This document shows, one piece after another, positions 34,370-45,190 of a stretch of 64,000 nucleotides of DNA. The notes beneath the pieces are model-generated. The model did not search any database and had not been told where the DNA came from. It worked only from the letters and a program-made list of their open reading frames with translations. The translations under genes and the position numbers were made by a program. The first letter of the stretch is position 1. Each line of letters opens with the position of its first letter. Source of the DNA: Lycocorax pyrrhopterus obiensis (Eukaryota; Chordata; Aves; Passeriformes; Paradisaeidae); assembly GCA_014706295.1 (NCBI GenBank), contig JACSVZ010000002.1:137006682-137070681 (forward strand). The letters are read 5' to 3'.

Positions 34370-34509
34370 CTGATCACCGAATATTCTGAGTTGGAAGGGA
34401 CCCACAAGGATCATAAAGTCCAACTCTTAAGTAAATGGCCCGTACAGGGATCAAACCCACACCCTTGGCATTATTAGCGCCATGCTCTAACCAAGAGGTA
34501 AGCCTTGGC
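34370..34509 (-). mobile_element. tRNA-Ile-derived SINE with CR1 tail (TguSINE1-like)
   Basis: Read on the minus strand, 34509-34438 is a tRNA-Ile(AAU)-like head. The A box TTGGTTAGAGCATGG is at 34480-34494, a CTAATAA anticodon loop at 34471-34477, and a B box near 34448-34458 with one CpG-type change. The head runs straight into a CR1-type 3' tail (34437-34370, with GAGTTGGAAGGGACCC on the + strand). A tRNA-Ile head on a CR1 tail is the hallmark of the passerine SINE family TguSINE1, mobilised by CR1. It is not a functional tRNA gene: the acceptor stem is degraded. Confidence 0.85.
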
Positions 34510-35189
34510 ACACTGACAAATAAAAATTAAAGTAGTAGCATAGCAAATTCCTTTCTTAAACACTTGTCACTTCCAGCTGGCAAGGAGTCGTAGTCCTAAT
34601 GAGAAAACAGGATTTAAATGTAATGAAGCTCCCTGGTTTCAGTTGTTTACTTTAAAAAGGTCTCATTCTGCAGAGTGCTTGTTTTCAGTTCCAAGTTTTA
34701 CCAAGAACTGCATGTGTCACTGTAATGCCAGTATTATTCTTTAAAAAGATAAGCTTTATAAAGTAAAATTATCTCAGTTCCTAAATCATCTCTGTTCATA
34801 AATCTTTATAATAAGAGAGATACCAGTAAGAAGGGAAGTAAGCATGGTTCAAAACAACCATTTTCTAACTTCAAAAGAAAATATGTATTTACTTCTGTGG
34901 AAATTTTAACATTTTGGCACTAATAGAAGCCACCATATAATTAACTTACTAAAACACAAAAATTAACACACTAAAACTAGTAAAGAAATTTATTTAAAAA
35001 CTCCAAATTATTTGTTTTGATTTGAGCAGCTAAATTTAAAGATTTTTTTTTGCCTTAATACATAAATGAGCTAAAATTTCAAAATCTCTCATGTACTTAT
35101 TTTTCCTCATTTCCTTCTGTCTTTAAAGAACCAATCTTTTGCAAACCTTAAGGTTTCAGCGACAGCATACTGAAAAAAACCCATGAACA
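34510..35189. other. A+T-rich non-coding DNA
   Basis: Nothing recognised between the SINE and the next CR1. Confidence 0.55.
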
Positions 35190-35850
35190 GGATTGTGATC
35201 AGCAGCATAAAGTCTAGCTGGAAGCTGGACACTGGTGGGGTATACCAGAGATGAATACTTGTCAGTACTGCTTAGCATCACTTTAATGACACTGATGATA
35301 TGACTAAGCAGATCCTCAAAAAATTAGCAGATAAGACTGGGAGGAGAGACTTGTGCATTTAAGGTTGTGCTGCCACTCAGAGGGACGTGGAAAGGATGGA
35401 AGAGTGAGCCAACAAGAACATCATGAAATTATAATAACCCCATGCCATCATACACATTGTGTCTAATCATCTGGAAAACAACTTAGTAGAGAACAGCCTT
35501 GGGGTACTGGTGGACAAGAAGTTCACCATTAGCCAGCAATGTGCCCTTGCAGCAAAGAAGGTCAGCAGCCTCCTGGGCTGCATCAGGGAGAACATTTGCC
35601 AGCAGGTTGACTGAGGTGACGTTTCCCCCTCTGCTTAGCCCTGGTTGCACACAATCTGGGTGCTGTGTCAAGTGTTTGTCACACAGATGTGTGTAACCAG
35701 GACTGAGCTCCCCAGTATGACAGACATGGACATACAGAAGTGCATTGAGGGAAGGTCTACTAAAAGGATTAAGGGACTGGAGCTTGTGACCTAAAAGGAG
35801 AGGCCGAGAGCACTGGGACTGTTCAGTCTAGGGAACTCTAGGGAAGAGAA
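35190..35850 (+). mobile_element. CR1 LINE internal fragment abutting a pentanucleotide array
   Basis: Sense CR1 ORF2 thumb and C-terminal region. Text such as CTTGGGGTACTGGTGGACAAG (about 35499-35520) and AGCAAAGAAGGTCAGCAGCC (about 35552) is CR1-typical. It ends near 35850 without the 3' tail, about 45 bp before the TTTCC array. Frames are broken. Confidence 0.82.
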
Positions 35851-35895
35851 TTTTCAGGGAAGATCTTGTCCCCCAGAAAAGAATTGTGTTTTGTC

Positions 35896-36212
35896 TTTCC
35901 TTTCCTTTCCTTTCCTTTCCTTTCCTTTCCTTTCCTTTCCTTTCCTTTCCTTTCCTTTCCTTTCCTTTCCTTTCCTTTCCTTTCCTTTCCTTTCCTTTCC
36001 TTTCCTTTCCTTTCCTTTCCTTTCCTTTCCTTTCCTTGCCTTGCCTTGCCTTGCCTTGCCTTGCCTTGCCTTGCCTTGCCTTGCCTTGCCTTGCCTTGCC
36101 TTGCCTTGCCTTGCCTTGCCTTGCCTTGCCTTGCCTTTGCCTTTGCCTTTGCCTTTGCCTTTGCCTTTGCCTTTCTCCTCTTTTTCCTTTCCTTTCCTTT
36201 CCTTTCCTTTCC
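35896..36212. repeat. Compound microsatellite (TTTCC)28 (TTGCC)20 (TTTGCC)6 ... (TTTCC)6
   Basis: Four uninterrupted arrays in series: TTTCC at 35896-36035, TTGCC at 36036-36135, TTTGCC at 36136-36171, then after an 11-bp break TTTCC at 36183-36212. The complementary strand is G-rich with regular GG pairs. The three open frames across it exist only because these units lack stops. Confidence 0.97.
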
Positions 36213-37924
36213 TCCTTTCTCCTCTTTTCTTTACTTTCTTTTCTTGATAGCTATATTCCTTTGTTAATTGCAGCTACAAAATTTACTTATATACATTTAA
36301 GCAAAGAATAACTTGTACACCAAGTATTTCAGTCACCAACTATTCATAAGAAAAGCAGAGACTTCTTTCATTGTTTCTGCCATGAGCCAATAAATAATAA
36401 GAAAGATGTTCTTCAGAAAAAAAAAGGTTTTTTTCTAGCTTATCTAGCACCGTAAGTAAATATACAGCATATGTGGTTGTAGAGCTAATCATGACAATTG
36501 TAAATGTGATTTCAGAATTTATATCAAAGAACTGGATCAAATAACTGTGTATCAGAACAGGTCCTTTCTGATACTCCTGTAGAGCCATGTCCTCTGCTCA
36601 GACATCTGCAGATGGGTTCAAAGAGGCTGCAGAGAGCTGTGCAGGAACTCTTGCTGTGTCTATGTATTTGAAACAGGGACTGCAAACGGGTGGAAATTTC
36701 TAGAGTGATAGCTGAGGAAGACAATTACTATGGATATGTTTAGATATTGCTTGATATTTATTTTTATTGCAGAGCATGTGAACATATGTGAATAATTGTC
36801 ACATTATTTTTGTTTGTTGTTTCCCATTTTCCAAAATATTTCTAGGTCTTTGTTTCCTAAAGCTTCTCAAGTGGAAGTAGGACCGAAGCAAATTAAGTGC
36901 AACCTGAGTTATATTTTATTTTTATGAACAAAATAAAAGTCTTGGCTGTCAGACTCCTATCTTATGCTCTAGAGTGCAAGTCTTACTGCTGTCATTTGCA
37001 GCTAGTTGCATATTGTATCAAATAGGTAGAAGAAAACTTGTTATTTTCTGTGTGTTTATTACATAGTGGAAAAGAAAGAAGAAGGAAAAGATTAACAACA
37101 AAATTACTTTTATTTCCCAAACGTTGTGTCTGTGATAGAGTTTTATATCAGTCTTATCCCTTTGAGGTACATACATATGCAAGTGAAAGATGGAATGGTT
37201 TTGTTTTTTCTTTTTTTTTTTTAAGTGTTACAGAGGCTTGCTAATTAAAATGGTAATTGTCTGTCACTAAAATAAGTTAGTTACAGAAACTTGTTTGTGT
37301 AGACTGATGAGCAAGCTAAAAAAAGTCACTTTTCAGAAACTAGCTACTGCCAACATTCTCTTGGTAGGTCGAAAGTGACTGAGGATGGAAAGTTCACCAA
37401 AAAAGCTGTTCTCTGAATTTCTTTGGTCAGAATCCAAAACACATCATTCTTAATTCTTGAGCCAAAAAACTGAAAAAAAGAGATCATTTTTAATACTACC
37501 TTTTAAAATATGCTTACAGATTTGACTTAAGGTTTTTAATTGTGCATAATAATAGATCCTGACTTTTTAAAAATACGCTACCTCCTACTAAAATAATTAG
37601 AATTAGGTATTATGCTAATATGCAATATATAAGATTGTGAGGAAAGAAACTTATGTATGTATCAGTCTTGCTATCTAAATATCCTACTATTTAAATACCT
37701 TGCCAGTACATCAGAAGGGGGTTTATTTCCTTATATTTTCAATAATTGTTTTCTCAAATTAACATACATATCCTTCAGTTCTTAATCAAGATTCAGTTGA
37801 TTAGAAGCTCATGTAAGCATTATGAAGCAAATAAATATTTTATTTATTTAGTTGATTTTATTTATTGAGTGGATTTCTTAGTGGATGAAATTATTAAAAT
37901 TAAAGCAAATAAATGCTGAAAATC
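36213..37924. other. A+T-rich non-coding DNA
   Basis: A pyrimidine-rich margin of the microsatellite, then unique-looking sequence. A slightly G+C-richer patch at 36575-36700 has no recognised motif. Confidence 0.5.
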
Positions 37925-38370
37925 TTCAGTATCTGAGCTCCTGGAGTGAATCCAGTGGAGAGAGACAAAGATAATTAAGGGACTGAAGCACCTCTCTTAC
38001 AAGGACAGGCTGAAGGACCTGGGCCTCTTCAGTCTTGAGAAGAGCAGAGTGAGAGGGGACATCACCAATGTCTGTCAGTATCTGAAGGGAGGGTGTCAAG
38101 AGGATGGAACAAGGCTCTTCTGGGTGGCACCAAGCAACAGAACAAGAAGCCAAAATTGATGCACAGGAAGTTCCACTTGAATGTGAAGAAGAACTTCTTT
38201 ATTGTGCAAGTGGCTGAGCATTGGAACAGATTGACCAGAGAGGGTGTGGAGTCTCCCACACTGGAGATATCCAAGAACTGTCTGGATGCAATCCCATGCA
38301 GGGAATTTGGATGAGATGACCCACTGTGGTCCCTTCCAACCTTACCTATTCAGTGATTCTGTGATCTGAG
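37925..38370 (+). mobile_element. CR1 LINE 3' end
   Basis: Sense CR1 ORF2 end and 3' UTR. It includes CAGGCTGAAGGACCTGGGCC (about 38004), CCCTTCCAACCTTACC (about 38331) and the terminal TGATTCTGTGAT near 38365. 5'-truncated. Confidence 0.92.
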
Positions 38371-41300
38371 TGCAATTGTATATTACTAGAATTACCCACA
38401 CTTGTAAAATCAAGTTTAATATTCATACTCAGTTTACTCAATTTACTCAGCCACATTGGTAGTGGATTTAGATAGCCAGATTACTGAATATCCTTTGTTG
38501 AACAAATATCTGTTTATTTTAACTGAATGATGAATCGTCTTTTTGCTCATGTCAGAAATGCTGTGAAATACACAATAAGTTAACAGATTTAACAAGCCAA
38601 TATTTTCCTGCTGTCTTTCCTGGAAACACAAACTTACCTTTAACAATAGCTAATTAGAATAAATAAAGAAAATCATAGATATTATTATATCTATGAAGTT
38701 TATGAATGAGATTTCAGAATTCTATGTCAACACAAAAGTTCAGTTTCTGAGTCAATGCTTCCCTACTTGTTCCTATTATGTGCAGTCCCCAGGAGGATGT
38801 TTTTATTGGAAAAAGGAAAAAAGCTTTGCCAATTGCATTTAATCTGTCTTGGGAACATGAGAGATTTTGCTGCGGTATTTTGATTTCTAATTAATTCCTA
38901 ATAGAAAACTGAGTTGAAATTATATTAAATTATTTTTCAAGGCCATATACATTTTATGTTCCATAGTTGCAGGCAGGAGATGAAGTAGACAAACCTGTCA
39001 CGTACAATAAACACTATTGAGAAATCATTCCTATGCGTAATTGTGTGTTGCTCACATGCTCTAATTTGGAATAGGAGCATAAAACTTGTGTACCTTTTCC
39101 TGGGCTCCCAGCAGATGTTATTTTGTTGGTAAATTTCTTCTCTTCTTCCACTGCATCTTTCTTCCAGATCTTTTGGTCTTCTTACCTAAGATATGCTCTG
39201 CTACTGCAAGGACACTGGAACTGCAAATGTGTATCTGTTCCTCTAGCAAAAAAAGAAACATTTTGTGTTTCTTGAGATTTTTGGCTTAGGTTTAAAATCT
39301 GAGACAGTTTCTGGGAATCAGTATCAAAATGTGACTATGGAGAATAAAAATAATGGGATACTCCTGGATATAATATGTACTGAATGATGAGACTTATGCT
39401 AAACTTGACTGCCTGAGTGATCTCCTCTTACATTCTAGAGAAGAAAAAGGAAAAAAGTATTTAAAAAACCATCAAAGCTTAAAATGTTTAGTCCTATAGG
39501 AAGTGAAGTTAATTCAATTTTTAACTTTCTTTTATTAATTTAAATGTGGAACTCCTTTTCAGGAAAAGGAAAATACTTATAGCATTATGAATTTATTTTA
39601 AGTGTTACTGTTCCATTGCATGGATGCATGTGTACACATGTATGGATGAAAGTGTTTTAAGTGTATTTAGAGCATTTATATTGAAATTTATATTGAATCT
39701 TTAATAAGTCTGTGTAAAAGATAAGAATCTTTGTGCGGGGTTCTGACACACTAATAAGATGGGGTTATGTCAATGAGCCCACCAAAGGATACAGAAGATT
39801 TTAATTACCTGGTCGGTAAGTGAACACAAGTTTTACTATCATTCTGGTACATGCTAAATGGGAAGAGTTCTTTGTACAATGCTACAACAAAACTGACCAA
39901 GGTGGCAAAAAATGACTAGTCTCTTACACAGCATAAAAATTGTAGGATGAAGTATGTATCCATTTTCATCTGTACAAAAAATTATGGTTACTCCTGTTTA
40001 AGGGCTGGGTTCCCCTTCCTGCAGAAGGAACAAAGAATAAGCTCCACTTTAGCATGCAGAGACCTGCCCTGTATGTGGTGTGTTTGTATATTTGTAGTGG
40101 CATTACACAGTTCACTATAATTTCATAGAAAGTTTAGTTCACTGAAAAGTAAATATTTTAAGCATCTATGTTCTTGGCCTCTCCTTTGAAATATAAAGAA
40201 GATCTCTACGCATCATAGAAGACAAATTTGTAAAAAATTGCAATAGTTGTATCTTTTTAATCATCATATTTGTACTTAAATGAAGATCAGAGTGACAGAG
40301 AATGATGGCAATAGTGACTTACATATGTGTCCCAGACTGAGCTGTTAGAAATGTTCAGGGAAGGGAAGGGTAAAGGATCATGGTGACACCTTGCTTCTTC
40401 ATACCCCAGAATTTTTTGAGTCCCTTGTACTCCAGGTCTGCAAACACCTACTGTGTAAAATATAAACTCTCTCACACTCTTTCAGGCCTCCAATGTCCTT
40501 AAGACTCCTGGACCCCTGACATCTCAGTCCTTCCTCCACTTACTGCAGTTCTTGTCACCTTGTCTGCTCCTTTCACACCATCAGCTGTTAGCCTCCCACT
40601 ATCTGCTTTCCACCTTTGCCATATCTGTGTCCGTACCTAAATCTTACATGTGTTCCCTGCAAACCACATAATTGTTTTATATAATAGGGATAAAATAAAA
40701 TCATAAAATAAAATCATAAAATAAAACATAAGTCTTAACACAGATCACAATTATTGAAATAAACATTTCTAACTGGGTAAGCCTCTGGGGCAGCAGAATG
40801 TGGCTGAGTTTCTACAGAGACACATGAATTAGTGACCTCCTTAATTTACTACATACTCTAAGAGCCACCTCTTAGAGCATCCCCAGAGTAACAGGAGAAC
40901 TCCTCTAAAGCAAGATTTTTCAGGAAACCACTTCTACCCACTCAGATATCCATTTGGAGTGATCAAGTAAATTAGTTAGCCATATTATCAGTGAATATTG
41001 GTCCTTTAATAGTTTTACAGAACATTCTAAGTTATCTGATCAAATTGCCTCTTTTCAACTCCCAATGCATCTTTTTGCAGATATGTTTTCAGAGCAAAAG
41101 TACAATATAAGCTAGTGTTTAGAAAAGTTACCAAGTAATTTTTGCTATAGATTAAAAAAATCACATAAAATTCACAAAAATCTAAATGCGACATCACAAT
41201 CATTATGAAAGCTTTTCCCAAAATATATCACCAATGAGGTTTTCAGAAGCTCTTCACAAATTTAATCAGGCTAGCTGAAGAAACAAGGAACTGCAGAGTG

Positions 41301-41799
41301 AATCTAGAAAGGAAAGCTGGGAGGAGAGAGACCCGGGAATTCAAACATGAGCTTATCCATCAAAGAAAATATACGAGAGCTGTATCCTAAAGCTATAAAA
41401 ACATGCTTTGTACCAAGGGATTAAAGGTGACCTTAAAATCAGTTACCACAACAGAGAGGTGGGTGTGGTAACAAACAGTGAGAATGAGGTTACATCTTAA
41501 GCCAATATACTGCTTTTCAAAGTGATCACATAAATTCAGCTAAACTCTGTGGGGAAAAAATGCCATGCACAGTAAAGAGAGATTTCAAAAGAACGTGTAA
41601 GCTGTAGAAATCCTTTTAAGAAATTCAGTTCTGCTAAAAAAAAGAGACTAATGCTGACATGTAAGTCCAAACACTTAGATTCAGACGTCTAAAGCAATTG
41701 CTTATTCTTATATTGGCTGGCAGATGGAGATCATTGCAGAAATATTATATATAGACAAACTAGTGACCAATCCACTGAAACCTAAAAGTCTTTGACTGA
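38371..41799. other. A+T-rich non-coding DNA
   Basis: The 13-bp repeat is listed separately. A short patch at 40030-40075 vaguely resembles the polyadenylation region of the 28.4-kb LTR but is too short to call. Confidence 0.5.
40690..40727. repeat. Short tandem repeat, 13-bp unit
   Basis: About three copies of ATAAAATAAAATC in a row, an A-rich minisatellite seed. Confidence 0.85.
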
Positions 41800-42950
41800 C
41801 AGCTTATTTCAGTAGTGGGTAGAGGAAATTTGGAATGTGGAAGGGGATATTGCGGAGGACTTGTGTGTGAGTTGACACAGTCATGTGGCCAGAACAACCA
41901 CAAAACCATGGCTGAAATGCAAAGAGTACATTTATTTCATTACCTTGCTGACTGGAGGATCCTGAAGCAACACCCAGGCAGAAACACACAGCTGGGAACT
42001 CTGGCACCATTAGGCTCAGTCCATCCTAGAACAAGGCAGGGCTGCTGTTTGCACCAATTTATCAAGGGCCCGAGCATGCAGTTTCCTACCATAATGTGAT
42101 CTCATCTTTGCTTTTTGTGATCTCTGAGCTTTGATCTCTTTCCCAAGACGGGGAGTTCAAGCACGTCCATGAGAGTGTCTACAAGTCTCTGTAATCACCT
42201 ATGTTATCCCTACACAGAGATTCTACATCTCGAAACAGAGAGAGGATAAATAGCCGTAGGCATAATATAATGAGGTTTCCTACACTATTATTTTCCAGAC
42301 CTCAGCATTGCCACCTGAAAGGTCACTTAAGTGAATCTACCATCCTCCTGACCATTCTTTCTCTTTTAACCCTTTCCTCCCAGCAACCTGCTATCCTGCT
42401 AATTTAGGAATAAATTCATCCACTATTTAATTGACACTTTACTGTGCCTTAATTATGCCTCCCTGATAGGGGAGAATTCCCCGAGCCCTTGTCTGGGCTC
42501 TGCAGATGAACGGGACTTTTCCACGCTTTTGCTCTCAGACAGTTGTTTATTAAGTCTTATCAAAAAAGGACTGAGCCACAGCGTGACTCCCCTTAGGAAA
42601 TGCAAAGGAAAGGCCGAGTTATCAAGATAACGCCGTTCTTTTCAAGGTAAATTACCCAATGAAAGCCCGAAATGAAAGATATTTTTACTTTTCTACCAAT
42701 GTTCAATAAATCTTTCTGTCACATGAAAGGAACTGCAGCATTTTTCACCCAATCCTCTCAATCCAGTTTTGCCACAAACATGGAGTAAGGAAAAAAAGAA
42801 GAAGAAGGCTTAGAAAAAAACAACAACAATCCTCCATTTTGGAGATTTTGCTTCTTATCTAATTGCTATATTAACAAACCCAACACCTCTAAATTTTCAC
42901 CCTGTGACAATCTTATATAATGTTCTATCACCTAATTCACACCAGTGTAG
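41800..42950. other. G+C-elevated unclassified block, possible LTR remnant
   Basis: Distinct from its A+T-rich flanks. On the minus strand AATAAA with a nearby TGATAAGA (about 42545-42565) and the near-palindrome GGGGAGAATTCCCC (+ strand, about 42470) recall LTR promoter and polyadenylation regions. I could not find TG/CA ends, a target duplication or a partner copy. Confidence 0.3.
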
Positions 42951-44454
42951 ATTCTGCTTCTTCCCAGAGGGTAGGTAATTTTCTCCATGGACGAAGGTCA
43001 AAGACAGGGTTGTTCAGGGGGGTAGAACCCCCCAAAACAGGCAGAGAAATATTCTCTGCACTTTGGACTCCAACATTTAATCTTCTAAGAAATATGCACT
43101 TTCCTTGTATTTTCAATTTATGGATCAAACAGTATTATTTCACTACTGTTGTATCCTATAAAATTATTTTAGTTTCCAAAGAAGACAGGCTTGTTAATAA
43201 ATTGGGTGTGGGAGAGCCAGATTTTCTTCTCTGATGATTAAAAATCCAATGCAAAATCTTTTTTGCATGGGATGCTGGATTAATGAATTCAGTGTCCTTT
43301 AGATCTGACTTTTTCTTTTTCTTCCAGTCATCATCTACTAAATTTGTATTTGCCTTCTTTTAAAAAATATCAGCCTTATTCACTTAGACATCAAGCTGTT
43401 TAGAGATCTTGTTAGTAAGGCACGTAGTCTTATTATGTGTCTGTATAGTGCCTAAAACAACAAATTGAGGACTCTAACAACTGTTGCAAGAGACAATTTT
43501 AAAAAAAGTTACTTTGTCTGGCTGAAGAGTTCAGGTGACAGTGACATAAATAAGTCAGAAGTTCAGAAGTTTGGTTCAGCGACATAAATCAGCAGCTCTT
43601 ATCACCAGACATAACTCTATTGTACTAAATTTACCTGATGGCCTGAGTCTGTGTAAGACTTGTAACATGTCTGAGACTGTGACATTACTATTGCTTGTTA
43701 ATTTTCACTACAGCATTATTTAGATGTTCCAACCATGGAAGGTCTATTATACTAGGAAGAAAACAAACAAGCAAGAATGCAGTGTCACTGTTCAGAACAG
43801 TGTATAATTGTCTAAGATAAGATGAACAAAAGGTGAAAAATCAAGCATGTAGAGAAAAACCTAAGTGAGACAATTTACACATCAGGATAATGTGAAAGCC
43901 AGGAATAAAGCCCTGTCCACCAGAACATACTCAATCTCATTTGCTGTTTTTGTTTTCAGGTCAAATACTATACTTATTAAGTATGCTACTATAAACTTCT
44001 AATATGTTCAAACTAATGATGATAACAATGGAATTTCTTTTTGTAAAGTTTCAGCAAAAGAGTAATAATTTTTGAGTTAGTCGGATATGAAAAATGCTTT
44101 TCTTTTACTTTAGAAAATTGCATTCAAATAACTGAAAAATTATTGCAGCAAAAATCTTGAACTTGGCTCATTTTGTGAATATCCTAAAGAAAATAGTACT
44201 CAGATTCAAAAGATTAATCCAGATATTTTCAAGTCATCATGAGAAACACTTAATGTGGCCAATTTCCCACATGTGCAGTAAGATCTTTAATAATGGTTTC
44301 TTAGTTTGAGGAACAACTAAGGATTTCAGAGTTTAGCATTGGAAAATTTTGAACTCTACCAACTTTCTTCTCACTTTTAGATGGTCATTAAATGAGGAAA
44401 TACTGTTGTAGAAGAAACTAACTTCTTCTTTTGACAAACCATTTTCTCAGTTCT
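42951..44454. other. A+T-rich non-coding DNA
   Basis: Only the G6/C6 hairpin stands out. No gene recognised. Confidence 0.5.
43017..43033. repeat. G6/C6 hairpin
   Basis: GGGGGG, loop TAGAA, CCCCCC: a short all-GC stem in otherwise A+T-rich DNA. Confidence 0.8.
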
Positions 44455-44715
44455 ATTCAGACATAGAAAAAGACAGGTTGAAAGGGATCTCTGAAAATCA
44501 TCTAATACAGACCTCTGTCCAGATCAGGGCCAAATCAGAGGAGGCTGCACATGGCCTCGGGCAGTCAATTTAGAGTATCTTCAAAGAAGGGAATTCCACA
44601 ATCTCACTGGACAACCTGCTACAGGCTTTGACAAACTTCACTGTGAAGAATTTTTCCTAACCGAATATCTGTTTTGGTAGGTTTTGTCACTGGGTTTTGT
44701 CCTTTCATAGTATAC
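44455..44715 (-). mobile_element. CR1 LINE 3' fragment (left half of a divergent pair)
   Basis: A degenerate CR1 tail (CAGACATAGAAAAAGACAGG) is followed by ACAACCTGCTACAGGCTTTGAC and ATTTTTCCTAACC blocks in reverse orientation. Its 5' end meets the next, sense-oriented CR1. Confidence 0.75.
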
Positions 44716-45190
44716 ATCCATGAAGGGACTAATTAGAGTGGGCCCAGAGGAGGGCCATGAAAATGATCAGAGGAACATCTATTCTATAAGAGAAGGCTCA
44801 GAAAGTTGAGATTGTTCAGACTGGAGAGGAGAAGGCTCCCAGGAGACTTCATTGTGGCCTTTCAGTACTTGAAAGGGCCTTATAGGAAATATGGAGGAAG
44901 ACATCTACCAGGGCGTATAGCAACTGGACAAGGAGCAATGGATTTAAACTAAAAGAGGCTTTTAGTTGGATATAAGGAAGAAATCTTTTATAATACTGGT
45001 GAGACACTGGAACAGGTTGCCCAGAGAAGTTCTGAATGCCCCTTAATTATTAAAAATGTTCAAAGGCAGGTTGGATGAGGCCTTGAGCAACATAATCTAG
45101 GGAAGTTGTACCTGCCCACAGCAGGGAAAGTTGGACTGGGTGATATCTAAAGGTTCACTCTACCCAAACCATTTAATGACTCTATAATAT
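44716..45190 (+). mobile_element. CR1 LINE 3' end (right half of a divergent pair)
   Basis: Sense CR1 ORF2 end: CAGAGGAGGGCCATGAAAAT (about 44745), AACAGGTTGCCCAGAGAAG (about 45011), and a mutated tail TTTAATGACTCTATAAT ending near 45189. Confidence 0.85.

Noticed and set aside
34438..34509. A functional tRNA-Ile gene on the minus strand
   Set aside because: The acceptor stem is degraded and the B box is changed. The sequence continues directly into a CR1 tail, so it is a SINE head.
35866..36311. Three overlapping 118-141-codon frames with repetitive Ser-Phe-Pro-Leu type peptides
   Set aside because: Produced by stop-free pentanucleotide arrays in all three frames. Not coding.
40030..40075. 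A third copy of the class II-like LTR
   Set aside because: Only about 40 bases around an AATAAG-like signal look similar. No U3 or ends could be found.
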